DNA from: Anthostomella pinea
Taxonomy: Eukaryota; Ascomycota; Sordariomycetes; Xylariales; Xylariaceae
Direction of reading: 5' to 3'
Assembly: GCA_963556695.1 (NCBI GenBank)
Contig: CAUWAG010000020.1
Coordinates: 3,348,001-3,412,000 of the forward strand
Length of the DNA stretch: 64,000 nucleotides
In this document: piece after piece, positions 34,019 to 44,262 of the stretch
Layout of the letters: every line of letters begins with the position of its first letter
Numbering within the stretch: position 1 is the first letter of the stretch
Notes under the pieces: generated by a model
The model's input: only the letters and a program-made list of their open reading frames with translations
The model's database searches: none
What the model was told of the DNA's origin: nothing
Program-made: the position numbers and the translations under genes

Positions 34019-34905
34019 ACTCTCGAAATTGTCGATCCTACCATACAGAAGACCAAACTACTCTCTGAACAAAACCTCCACCAGTGGTACCAAGAGCTCG
34101 CAACTGAAGGAGCTATCTACAGTAAGAACATCATGCACCAGGCCTAAACCGACTACTGTGCCATTATATCAACGGTCAACAAGGGGGTAAAAAAAAAAAA
34201 GAGAAGGATTTTATCAACTGGATTAAAGAATGGGAGTTGGTTATGGCCAGGGCTATGAAAGCCAGGATCCCTGAGGCTCTATCTCCAGCAATCTGGTTTA
34301 AAGACTTTATAGTTGTTGTCGCCTTAATGAACTCCAATTGGTCTTCTCAAGCCAGGGCAAACAAGAAGAAAGGAGTGCTTAAAGGCAGTATTTCGTACTC
34401 CTAGATAGCCTCTGACCTCCACGACAACTGGATAACAACGCGCGCTATTACTAATCCTTTAAAAGGATGGAAAGCGTGTTTCCCAGCCCTTTATGGAGAA
34501 CAGCCTCACGATACAGGAGACTCAATTGGAGACAAGAGAGAAAAGGAGCATCCTAAAGAACAATCAAACGCAAGAAGCAGAGGCCGCAGTGAAGGAAATA
34601 ACAACCAGAGACAGCAAGGGGGCTCAAGAGGTGGATCAAGAGGAGGTTTCAGAGAAGGAAGTCAGGGAGCTTCTGGCAAAAGGGGTCAAAACGATGAAGA
34701 AGCTCTTTCAACCACTCAAGCATGCAAGGGATGCCATTGTAAAGGGCACCACTTCACAAAATGCTTTTACCTCTTCCCAGACAAGCGACCAAATGGATGG
34801 AAAGTCCACTACAGTGTGTAGCGAATGGTCAAATTACTGCTTAAAAGAGACAACAATCTATCTGAAGAAGTAGCACAAATTTCTAAGAGACAGACACCGC
34901 GCGAT

Positions 34906-35142
34906 TGTCACATTCTATATAAAGGTTGTTAAGCATAAGGGCTCCAATCATTATATATATACAAAAATCTCTTAGTGGGGAGAAGAGAAGAGAAGATCAG
35001 GTCTCGCACCCAAATTGGGTGGTGAAGTAGATCTGTGCGACCGCTCCGCTACGCCCCACCTTTTGGGACGGGACAACGTGTTTGGCCAGGTCACATGGCA
35101 TAAGGTCACGTGATACCCACTGATGGGGTCTGCACCATCACA
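34906..35142 (+). mobile_element. Solo LTR nested in the copia element, 237 bp, TSD GCGAT
   Basis: Begins TGTCACATTCTATA and ends CTGCACCATCACA, with GCGAT at 34901-34905 and 35143-35147. It contains a TATATATATAC stretch and separates the gag remnant from the protease/integrase remnant, so it is younger than the copia insertion. Confidence 0.87.
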
Positions 35143-37640
35143 GCGATTGACTCACGGAAAGGGGTGAGAAAGTACAACATGTGCCAATACACAAAGAAAA
35201 CAGCAGCATCTTATCTAGCAAATAATACGAAGTCCTCCTACACAACCGCCCTTTACCCCTTACTCAACTCGTCAGTCCTTGATTCTGACACAACCTTACA
35301 TATCTTCAATGTTATCACTCGCTTCAATAATTTTTACAGAACCACAACAGGTGATGGAGTGTACGCAAGAGACACCTTTATACTAATCCTAGGGTACGGA
35401 GAAGTAGACATCACTGCTCATGACTCACTGGGACCATTCATCTTGACGCTACAAAATGTCGCCTTCTGTGAAGGATTCGCGGCAAACCTTGTATCTTTAC
35501 GGCAGCTCAAGATGCTTAGATACTACTGGGACAATAAACCTCTTAATAACTGTGTAAGACAAAAGGATGATTCAGTGGTGTTCAAACTCACAGATAAGTT
35601 TGTGCAATGGGTTATAGAGGACATACTCCAAGGCGAAACTAAAGCGTCCTTTGCCCTGCAGAGGAGGATGATCAACTCCAGAACAGAAAGAGCTCCAAAT
35701 AAGGGTGACTAGAACCTCTGGCACTGTCGACTAGGGCATTCTGGCCCTGAAGTAATTGCCCAGATCACAAAGCATGCTAAAGGAGTGAGAATCAAGGGTC
35801 CCTCTACTGCTCAGTGTGATGGGTGTGGCAAGGCCAAAATCAAGAAACAGACACGCAGAACACCTAGGCGACCATTAACCAAGCCAGGTAACATCCTGTC
35901 TATCGACTTTCTTGACCTTGAGAAAGACTCAAATGGCTATTAGAGTATTATGTTTGTCACTTGTAGATACTCTGGATACGTGTGGGCATACTTCCTGAAA
36001 AGGAGAACTGTAGAATATATAATTGACGTCCTCCAAAGCATCATCGGTATACTGAAAATACAGTCCGAGATCAACGTTGAGGCCATAGAAACAGACAATA
36101 AGTTCACTAAGTCAAAAGACATTAAGGACTTCATCAAAGACAACCACATCCGAATTGAGCCCTCTACACCTCACATCCAAGACCAAAATAGAGGCGCTGA
36201 ATGCTTAGGGGGTATAATCAAAACGAAAGCTCTTGCCATGCGTAGCGGAGCCAAGCTTCCAACATATCTCTGGCGTCACGTCTACACTGCAGCAATGTAT
36301 CTCTATAATCAAACACCATCCTGACACAAAATACTGGAAGACCCCATATGAGATGTTCTTCCAATATCTATTATTTCGAGACAGCCTAGTTACCCCTGAC
36401 TGCAGACCAATGCATACACTCCTACGAGCATATGGCTGCAAAATGTTTGCAATGACTGCCGCCGCACAAGAGAAGAAGGACCGCCTCAAGAAGCTGAACC
36501 CAAAAGCCTGGGTTGGCTATCTTGTGGGATATAACTCAACCAACATCTATCTGGTCTGGAACCCATTAACCAGCAAGGTCCACGCTATGCGTGATGTGGT
36601 AGCAGATAAGGACAAGATGTTCTAAGGAGACTTGAGCGACCTTAAGAACGACCTCCTGCATGTCAGCAAGGAACAACTAACACTATTTCTAAGTAAACAC
36701 AAGGTGCCATCAAAAATCCTAGAGGACATTCCAGTGTACCAGGAAGATAAAGATCTTAACAGATTAATACAGGAGCACCCAGACAGAGATGAGATGGACC
36801 TGAGTGGTAATGGTACAGAAGATACCCAGGACAAAGCCAACACAAATAGTAGCAAAGGGACTGATCACCCCTATACATCTGCCGTGTTTGAGCCATACCT
36901 AACCCCAGAACCCACTCCTCCGCCAGCGGTAGCACTGCTGGCTGCTACTATCAGAGAGCCTCGTGGAGGGCCAGGTCAGAGCATCGTGCTCCCGGCGAGC
37001 AGAAGAAGGGTTAGATACCCGCTCGTTACCTTCAACTGAGGACGCCAAGGCTATACGAAATCACCACGAGAATTGGGAAGCAGCGTTCAATGCTGGACGC
37101 GTTGCCAATCTTGTTGGTTTGATAGATGGCAGGCCGGTGAGCAAAGCCAAGTACAACAAGTACAGAACCTATGGCTCTCACCCTGGTAGGAGACCATCTG
37201 ACCAAAAGAGCTCACAAGCATATGTCTTCAAGTTATTTAGAGGCATCATTGGCTGGAGAGCAAACAAACAGGACACAGTGACAACTTCAACAACAGAGAT
37301 AGAACTATTGTCCCTTGCTCAAGCAGCCAAAGAAGTGATATTTGTCTCACGGCTCCTTAGAGAAATTGGCGTATCCTTAGACTGTCCAACTCTCCGGATC
37401 TGGTGTAACAACCAACAGACCATCAAGTTGGTGCGGAAGGACCTCTAAACACTTCAAACAAAGCTCAAGCACGTCGATATCCACAATCACTGGCTAAGGT
37501 AAGCTCAACGCAACGGGAAGATAGACGTTGAGTACGTCCAGAGCAAAATGATGCTTGCAGATGGCCTGACCAAGGCGCTGCCGGCACCAAAGTTTAAGAC
37601 ATTCAGGGAGCAAGTGAGGTTGACAGATATCCATGAGAGA
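35143..37640 (+). pseudogene. copia pol remnant: protease, integrase, RNase H; no reverse transcriptase
   Basis: A protease-like LDSDTTLH is followed by the integrase zinc region (HCRLGHSGPEVIAQ, CDGCGKAKIKK). The catalytic core comes next, with Asp in SIDFLDL, Asp in AIETDN and Glu in NRGAECLGG. One TAG splits the core at about 35941. The integrase C-terminus (AWVGYLVGYNSTNIYLVWNP) ends at about 36625. After a low-complexity linker the RNase H domain begins near 37210 (YVFKLFRGIIGWRANKQDTV; TTEIELLSLAQAAKE). The roughly 250-residue reverse transcriptase expected between them is missing. Confidence 0.87.
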
Positions 37641-37748
37641 CTTGCAGCCCGCAAGCTACAAGAACTTAAAGATGACTTCGAACAGGAAGAGCAACAGACT
37701 GAATGCTCAGGAACAACCCAAATGGAAGGAGTTGTTCCTAGGGGGGTG

Positions 37749-37940
37749 TGTTGAATGAGAGCCGGAGATAGACACCGGAAGATCTCCAATGAGGCAGAGA
37801 CGCACAGGGCATCTGACCCACCAAGAAGACAGATGATCAATCTTTGTACGCTGAAGAAGAACAGCAGAACAAGAACAACAACAGTAGACACTGGTTAACC
37901 TGAATAATCTGAACTTGCTTGCATCTGGTAGTATTCAACA
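37749..37940 (+). repeat. 3' LTR of the copia element
   Basis: 192 bp with the same TGTTGAAT...ATTCAACA ends as the 5' LTR, but about 40 bp longer and with a different second half. The two LTRs therefore did not arise from one reverse-transcription event unchanged. Confidence 0.86.
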
Positions 37941-38128
37941 ATCTCTGGCTGAAGAGGAAAAAGAAGATTGAGCGGTACAGCCAAATCTGGTGGGCAACTA
38001 GATAAGTGTATCTGCCCCACAATTCAGAGCCCTAGTAGGTCTGGGACAGTCAGTCATCCAGGAGGTCACGTGCTGTCACGTGATCCAAGGACCATTACCG
38101 ATGATAGCGACAGAGCAACCATTACCGC
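37941..38128 (+). mobile_element. Truncated LTR of the 14891-15137 family
   Basis: Matches 14950-15137 (ATCTCTGGCTGAAGAGG onward) but lacks the first 58 bp. The break is exactly at the end of the copia 3' LTR, and both families share AACAATCTCTGG there, which suggests joining at a short homology. Confidence 0.72.
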
Positions 38129-38870
38129 ACCGCACTATTGTTTAACCGCTTTTTATACTAAGTTTATATTAAGTCTTTCAAACATTATAAAGTAGTTATA
38201 TCTTATTTAAATTTATCCAATTTAATTATTTAAACTATTTATTTAATTATGACTTTATTTGTTAAATATCAGCTTATTTAGTTTTCCTACCGTTAATCTT
38301 TCTTTGTAATATAATTTTGTAAATATTTTCACATTGTATGAGTAATTATAAAAAGGTGAATTTAATATATTGGTTTATTTTAGCCCTTTTGATACTTTCA
38401 AAATTTAGTAACACGTTATAAACTAACCATTAAATCTTTATAAAGAAGTCGTTTTGTAATATTATTTTATTTCTTAATTAATCGCTTATTAACTTTTTGA
38501 ATATTTTTTTACACGTGTTATAATAAGATAACACTGCTTTATATACGATTTAAAACCGTTTAATGGCTAAAAGCTAAGTTTTACCGCTTATATAAAAAGT
38601 AGTTTATTTAATTGGTACAATAATATATAATACTTTGTATATAGTATTAAAAAAGCTTTGGTTTTATTATCTTTACTATAATTACGTAAAGCTTGATTTA
38701 AAGGCTTTTAAAAGTTAAAAGCTTTATTTTATTACTTATATATTAATTAATAGATGTGTAAATACTTATATTATTGATTTATAAAGTAACTTATTTTATA
38801 GTTAAAATTATTACTTAATAAAACGGGCTATATTACGACTTTTTATATTTAAGTTATCCATTAATAATTA
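38129..38870. other. AT-rich RIP-type spacer
   Basis: No open frames or recognisable sequence. Confidence 0.6.
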
Positions 38871-39674
38871 ACGTAGATGACAAGTGAGCGGCAATTATAA
38901 TCAAACGGCAACTTTTTACCAACCGCCTAACCTTTTAATCAAGGCTCTTAATTGATTAACTAATAATAATGGCATTGCGTTATAGCAAATCAGATTTATA
39001 GCTTGTTGTCCAAGTTAAACGACACGATCCTTATATTACTATTAGCAAATTTTCTAAGACTTTTCATGTCCTATATAATATCTTAAAGGCTAAAATCGCC
39101 GGCTGACTATCCCGATGTAATAGCATGCTTAATTCCTTAAATTTTACGGTTTTGAAGAGAATGATATTCTTTTCTTTATTCTTGACCTGGATACGTGAGC
39201 ATTTCTACCTTGATATAGTTATATTAAAGATATAATGAATCAATTATTGGCAGCACATGGGGCTGGGCGGGTCAAAAAGAACTGGACGCGGAACTTCATC
39301 AAACGTATACCAGGCCTCTGACGCATTTTTATCAGAAAATAGACTACCAAAAGGTCTTAAACGAAGATCCAGACACATATTGCGCGTGGTTTCGTAAAGT
39401 TATGGCAGCAATCGCAAAACATGGTATCTAAGACGCGGATATTTATAGCTTTGACGAGACTGGGTTTATGATGGGCATTATTAGGTCTAATATAGTCATT
39501 ATAAGTACCAAAAGACATGGCAGGCCTAAATAAGCTCAGCAAGACATCAAAAGATAGTTTACAGCAATCTCTGCTATTAATGTTGATAGTTGGGTGGTCC
39601 CGCCGTTCATCATTTTATAAGGCAAAACCCACTTCGCGTTATAGTATTGCAACACGACATTACCACGCGATTAG
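38871..39674 (+). mobile_element. Pogo element fragment D (5' half), RIP-decayed
   Basis: Starts at a TA site (38869-38870) with ACGTAGATGACAAGTGAGC and follows the 5' half of the transposase with several transition stops. It ends at GCGATTAG, where an inverted copia LTR begins. Its terminal repeat is more like that of fragment C than those of copies A and B. Confidence 0.85.
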
Positions 39675-39823
39675 TTTTGAATACAAGGCTGTTGATTGAT
39701 TCTATTGATTGTTCTGCTCTGCGTGTAGATATTGATCATCTGTCTTCTTGGTGGGTCAGATGCTTTGTGCGTCTCTGCCCCACTGGAGATCTTCCGGTGT
39801 CTATCTCCGGCTTCCATTCAACA
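39675..39823 (-). mobile_element. Solo copia LTR, inverted
   Basis: 149-bp reverse complement of the copia 5' LTR (TTTTGAATAC at the left, CCATTCAACA at the right). There is no 5-bp duplication: the left flank is pogo and the right flank is unrelated. This implies rearrangement or deletion after insertion. Confidence 0.85.
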
Positions 39824-40920
39824 CATTCGTGCTAGTATCTAACACTTGTCTGGCTTATATACGTCGTAAAGACTTTATTTCTTACTTATAAGCACGTAAT
39901 AAACGTAAGGTATTAATGCATGAGTCCGGTTAAAGCTATTCTTACTGCTAGTATCCTCCTTGTTTCAGCGATACCATATTTAAGGGTTGCCGTTTTGCGG
40001 CTGAGTCCCCTTACCACTGGGGCAAAAGATACGCTTGCTACATGTATACTAGAGGATTGTCTAGTAAGCAAATGCTAAGCAAATGCACTGGCCTTCTGTA
40101 GCCCATATGGAGGAGAGCAGGTATATCTTCTGCCAGATCTGGTGCGAATATATTGTTGATCACGGTGCCATAGCTATCTGGAGGGAATATACTGTTGATC
40201 ACTGTTCCACCTCATAAAATTGATCTCAGCCTCAGGCTACAGAGGTATCTTCGCATAGAAACTTACAGGCACGATACCTATCCAGGGCCCCTAGCCTAGT
40301 GTTCGCGCTACTACTTCAATGCTGGCGACCTGTACAGCCTCCACTGGAGCTGAAGTGTGTGAGCGGCAGCAGCGCAGGTTGGAAGTATTATGATTAGGCA
40401 GTTATACGATGTAGGCCCACATAGGTGCGGTAGGGTAGACACACACCGAGATATATATGGGAACAGGTCGGAGATCTGTCGGCGCTTGCTTTTGCTCTAG
40501 CCTTATTGTCTCGGATTATTCATTGTGAACCCTGCAGCCCCTGATATTCCACTTTGGGCCCCATTGTCTTCATTTGTGCTTTGCGACCCCTGACATTTCC
40601 ACTTTGGGACTCTGTCCTTGATTCGAAGGATTGGGGGCTCTGGAATCACATGACAACCTGAAGCGCCGATCCGGACTTATTACACTTTGAGGCTCAAGGA
40701 TGATCATCGTCTGGATGGAGTGCTATGACTGGCAGGGCTGAGGGCTCACATCAAGGTGTTACCTAGGTACTCTGGCAGCCCTACCAGCCCTAAGAATGTA
40801 GGTTCCCTATATATAACATGAGCGATTCCTCCTCGGACTGCCTCGAGCTTACTCAAGCCTCTCACATCATAAGTCTACAGGCTGAGTACGACAGCCCCGT
40901 TCATTCGGGCCTCAGTTACT
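39824..40920. other. Transition from transposon block to gene-rich DNA
   Basis: Composition returns to normal by about 39920. No gene is supported. Near 40540-40610 the phrase CCCCTGACATTCCACTTTGGG-like occurs twice as a short imperfect repeat. A TATATATAACATGAG stretch at about 40807 may be part of the promoter of the next gene. Confidence 0.45.
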
Positions 40921-43900
40921 ATGTTACCTTTGGTGCTCACGTTCCTCGCCCTCGGTGGCACCGCATTCGCTGCGGACTGCAACACTGACCAAGAGCGTCA
41001 GGACTCAACTCCTAGCGGTTCCCAAATCCAGACAGCCTTGACGTCCAATGATAATCTTGACACGATCTGCGGTGGCACTTTTTTGACCGGCAGTTCGAAC
41101 CAGCTTGAAAACAGCTTCAGCCATGGATGTGAGTTGTGACGCGGTAGCAACCTCTGGCCTGCACCATCGCTGACCACATAACAGCTGTCCAGTTTGAGAT
41201 AAAGCGCACTGATAGCACAGTCGCTGTACGTATTGAAACATCCATCATAAGACCCTGCGCCTTGGTTTCGAGAACAAGCCTTTGTGCCCCCCTTCCTTCT
41301 TCATCTAGAGATCTGCTATCCGGGTTTCAAGACGGCATGCTAACGTACACGCAGGTGAGATACTGTCAAGAGGCCTTCAGCAACATTATCGACCAATGTG
41401 TAACTGGGGGCAATTACTGGGGAGGTACATGGTATGTGCATTTCAGAGTCTCTTATTACGGTCAGTCTCGGGGGCGAATTTCCTCTTGTAGCCCGTGTCA
41501 AGAGCCCTCGCTCCCGAGACACGCATTACGACTCCTTGTTTCTCGTCAGAACGTCTTGATGGGTCAACCACTGACTCAAAATTTCCAACAGGAGCCTGAA
41601 TGGTGAAATATACAGCATCTCGAACACCGTCTATCCAGACAACCCTCTTCTTTCAACAGACGATGGAGGACCTTCTTCGGACAGCTCGAGCACCACCTCC
41701 GCCACCTCCGCCACCTCCACCACCTCCACCGACTCCAGCGCAACAACCACAACGGCCGACACGGGTCCAATCACACCTGGACCGCAAACATCGACCGAAT
41801 CTGGGACCTTCTCGACCACCACCGAGAGTATAGACGGCCTGACCTCGAACTCCGTGACGACCACGACGCTGAACGATGGACCAACTATCCTGCCTATCTG
41901 GTACGTCAGCGCTGGCGTCGGGATTTTGCTCATCCCAGGTTCCGACGTCGTTGCTGGTGGCATCGTGCCCCCTCCACCGGGCTATCCGGCCATTATCATC
42001 AACTCGGACGGGGACGCCGAGACAATCAGCAGTGATGGCTCTTCGACAACGACTACTTCTACCTCGTCGTGCTCATCCTGCTCAAGCTGCGTCGGTCTCG
42101 AAGTGCTAACAGATGACATCCTCCCAGAAGTCCCCAACGACGGCGACCCAGATCTCCCGGACGTCGACACGGCTATCTGGGCGTCCCTTGATGCGCTGAC
42201 GACTTCGACGACATCCTCATCTACGCAGACTACAGTGGCGGACACCCCTACCCAGACGGCGTCGCCAATCGACGATCCCGGCTGCCAGGACGCAGACGCA
42301 GACGTCCAAAAAGACTTCAGCAATATGTTCAGTTCCACAATCCGCACACCGGACGGCAAGGACAACTCCATCGACGACTTGTTGTATCGCCTTCGCGAAG
42401 TTGTGTGTGATGGTTCTTGCACAGCGCCGGACGGCATCGATTCGAAGTACGTCGGCATCTACAATAACGGCCAGGAATGCGAAGTGGCTATTGGCGTGAC
42501 CAACGAGATTGAAGTCTACTTCTACCGCTCGATATGGCCCACCAGCGGCGCCAGCGACTACAACACCCTTTGGCAGGAATGCTGGGATAGCACGAGCAGC
42601 ATCATCACCAAGTGTGTGAACAACAAGCCGAAGCACGGCTGGTGGTGAGCATTCCCGCGCCGGCTCTTCCTGACTGGACTGAAACTGACCCCCCATCGCA
42701 GGAACGGCGATCATGTCTATCAATACTACGAGGGCGGCGTGCGAGCTCTGTACGACCAGAATGAGAAACACTCCCCCATCGGGAGTTTCCTGGAGCCCCC
42801 AACCGAGGGTTTGAGCTGTGATACGGACTGTTGCGGTGCGGTGCCCAACCCAGACTGGTGCAACGCCAACTGCGGTGGCACCACCTGTAAAAGGGGTGAT
42901 CGTTACTCCTCTCCCGTCAAAGCTACGAAGACCCCTCCCGTCAAGGCTACGACGCTCGAGAGACGCGCCAAGGAAGTGGTCACGGAGGTTGGAGGCTGCC
43001 CTATCTCTTACACGCTGCCGAATTACCCAGCGGCTGCTTCTGCAGCAAAAAGCGCTGCTGTTCAGAAATGGTACGACGAAGACAAGTCGGTCAGCTGTGA
43101 CAACCCTACCCTCAGTCATTTTACATCGCCTCCGTCGGGCAGCAAGTGGAATAGTAAGTTCAGGCTTACTCTTGTGGTGGCTACAAATGACCCGATCGGC
43201 CGGTACTAACCTCGTAACAGCTGAGCACGTCTGGGAGAAGCACATGGTCAAACGTTTCTTCTATTATCTTCTCAGCGGCCAGCAGGCCTTCGACAACGAA
43301 GATGGCAATGACAGGGCAGTCGCCAGCTGTGACCGTGTCCAAGCAGCCTTCAACACGGTGGGAGGGCAAGGCTCCCAGTTCCAGTATCAGACAGCTGCCC
43401 AGCAACTCGGAGCTGCCATCTCATGTAGTGGGAGATCTCCATGTCCAGCCTCGGACGGCAGCCGTCTCAGCGAGTTCTTTCTGCTTCGGGACAAGATCAA
43501 CAAGATTAAGAACCAAGTCAGTGTCCAGAAACAGCTTGCCTGATTTTCTGCGGGGTGAACGAATAACTCATCATTTCTGCAGATCTTGACTGGATACTAC
43601 GACGACGAAACGTTTGCCAACGAGAACAGCGACAAGCTGCCCAGTTGCAGCGCCGCGAAGAAATCTGACGAACAGCAGCAGATGATGATTGCCGCCTCGT
43701 TGGCCTTCCAGTACATGCAGCGGGAGGAGGTCTTCGATGCCTTCAATGTAGTGAACGAGCGTATGAAAGCCATCGTGTAAGTCACCATTTCCACCAGCCC
43801 CTTTCCCGCGTCCCTCGCCCCCAGCCCGACACTCCAACATGTCGCTCACAGAACAATCTACCAGGCAAGCACTAGATGCAGACAGGCTCGGCATCCAGTA

Positions 43901-44201
43901 CCCCCCGCAGAGGATCATGGACTACGCGAACGATGCCAAGCTCAACGGGTGGACGACGACCTACACCGAGTTCATGAACCACTTCCTCGCTGATTCGGAG
44001 CGCAAGATGCAGAAGTGGATGTACGACTGCCGCCAGACGTACACGGACACCGTCAATGGGAACGCCACGTTGCAGCAGAGCGACAAGGACGCGAAGCTGG
44101 CGATATTGAATAACGCCGTCTATCAACAGTCCGCCATGAGCCTTGGAAGCCGCTACAACGGCATCAGAGACCCGGTTGACGGGTCTGGTGGCACCTTCTA
44201 A
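40921..44201 (+). CDS. Secreted modular cysteine-rich protein, 885 aa, eight exons
   Basis: Exons 40921-41128, 41185-41225, 41355-41431, 41592-42644, 42702-43153, 43221-43516, 43583-43776 and 43865-44201; the sum is exactly 886 codons. A signal peptide (MLPLVLTFLALGGTAFAA) is followed by a cysteine-containing domain (TICGGTFLTGS, VRYCQEAFSNIIDQCVTGGN, YWGGTWSLNG), then a Ser/Thr-rich linker that is probably O-glycosylated. A hydrophobic stretch reads ILPIWYVSAGVGILLIPG. The large C-terminal part has a Cys-rich patch (CDTDCCGAVPNPDWC) and KWNTEHVWEKHMVKRFF. The C-terminal region recalls domains found downstream of the catalytic module in fungal class V chitinases, but no GH18 signature is present, so I call no enzyme activity. 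It converges on the HET gene, leaving 61 bp between stops. Confidence 0.85.
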
Positions 44202-44262
44202 GAGAGATCCGGGTATGGCAGAGGCCAATCAAAGCTATCCTCTTACGTTGTACCTACATTCT

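Larger units (their letters stand above)
33437..37940 (+). mobile_element. Ty1/copia LTR retrotransposon, defective, lacking reverse transcriptase
   Basis: Flanked by LTRs with TGTTGAAT...ATTCAACA ends. Coding order is gag, zinc knuckle, protease, integrase, RNase H, which is Ty1/copia order, but the reverse-transcriptase domain that should lie between integrase and RNase H is absent. Frames are broken by several stops. A purine-rich tract (TAGGGGGGTG) directly precedes the 3' LTR. It carries an inserted solo LTR at 34906-35142. The flanks show no shared 5-bp duplication: on the left is pogo fragment C, on the right a truncated LTR of another family. The element cannot move on its own and has been rearranged. 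Confidence 0.92.

Noticed and set aside
11934..39823. CRISPR array or prokaryotic-type defence island
   Set aside because: Repeats are minisatellite, LTR or transposon sequence; no regular repeat-spacer pattern, and the genome is fungal.
42217..43251. 344-residue minus-strand open frame
   Set aside because: Antisense shadow of exons 4-6 of the secreted protein, whose eight-exon frame is consistent throughout.
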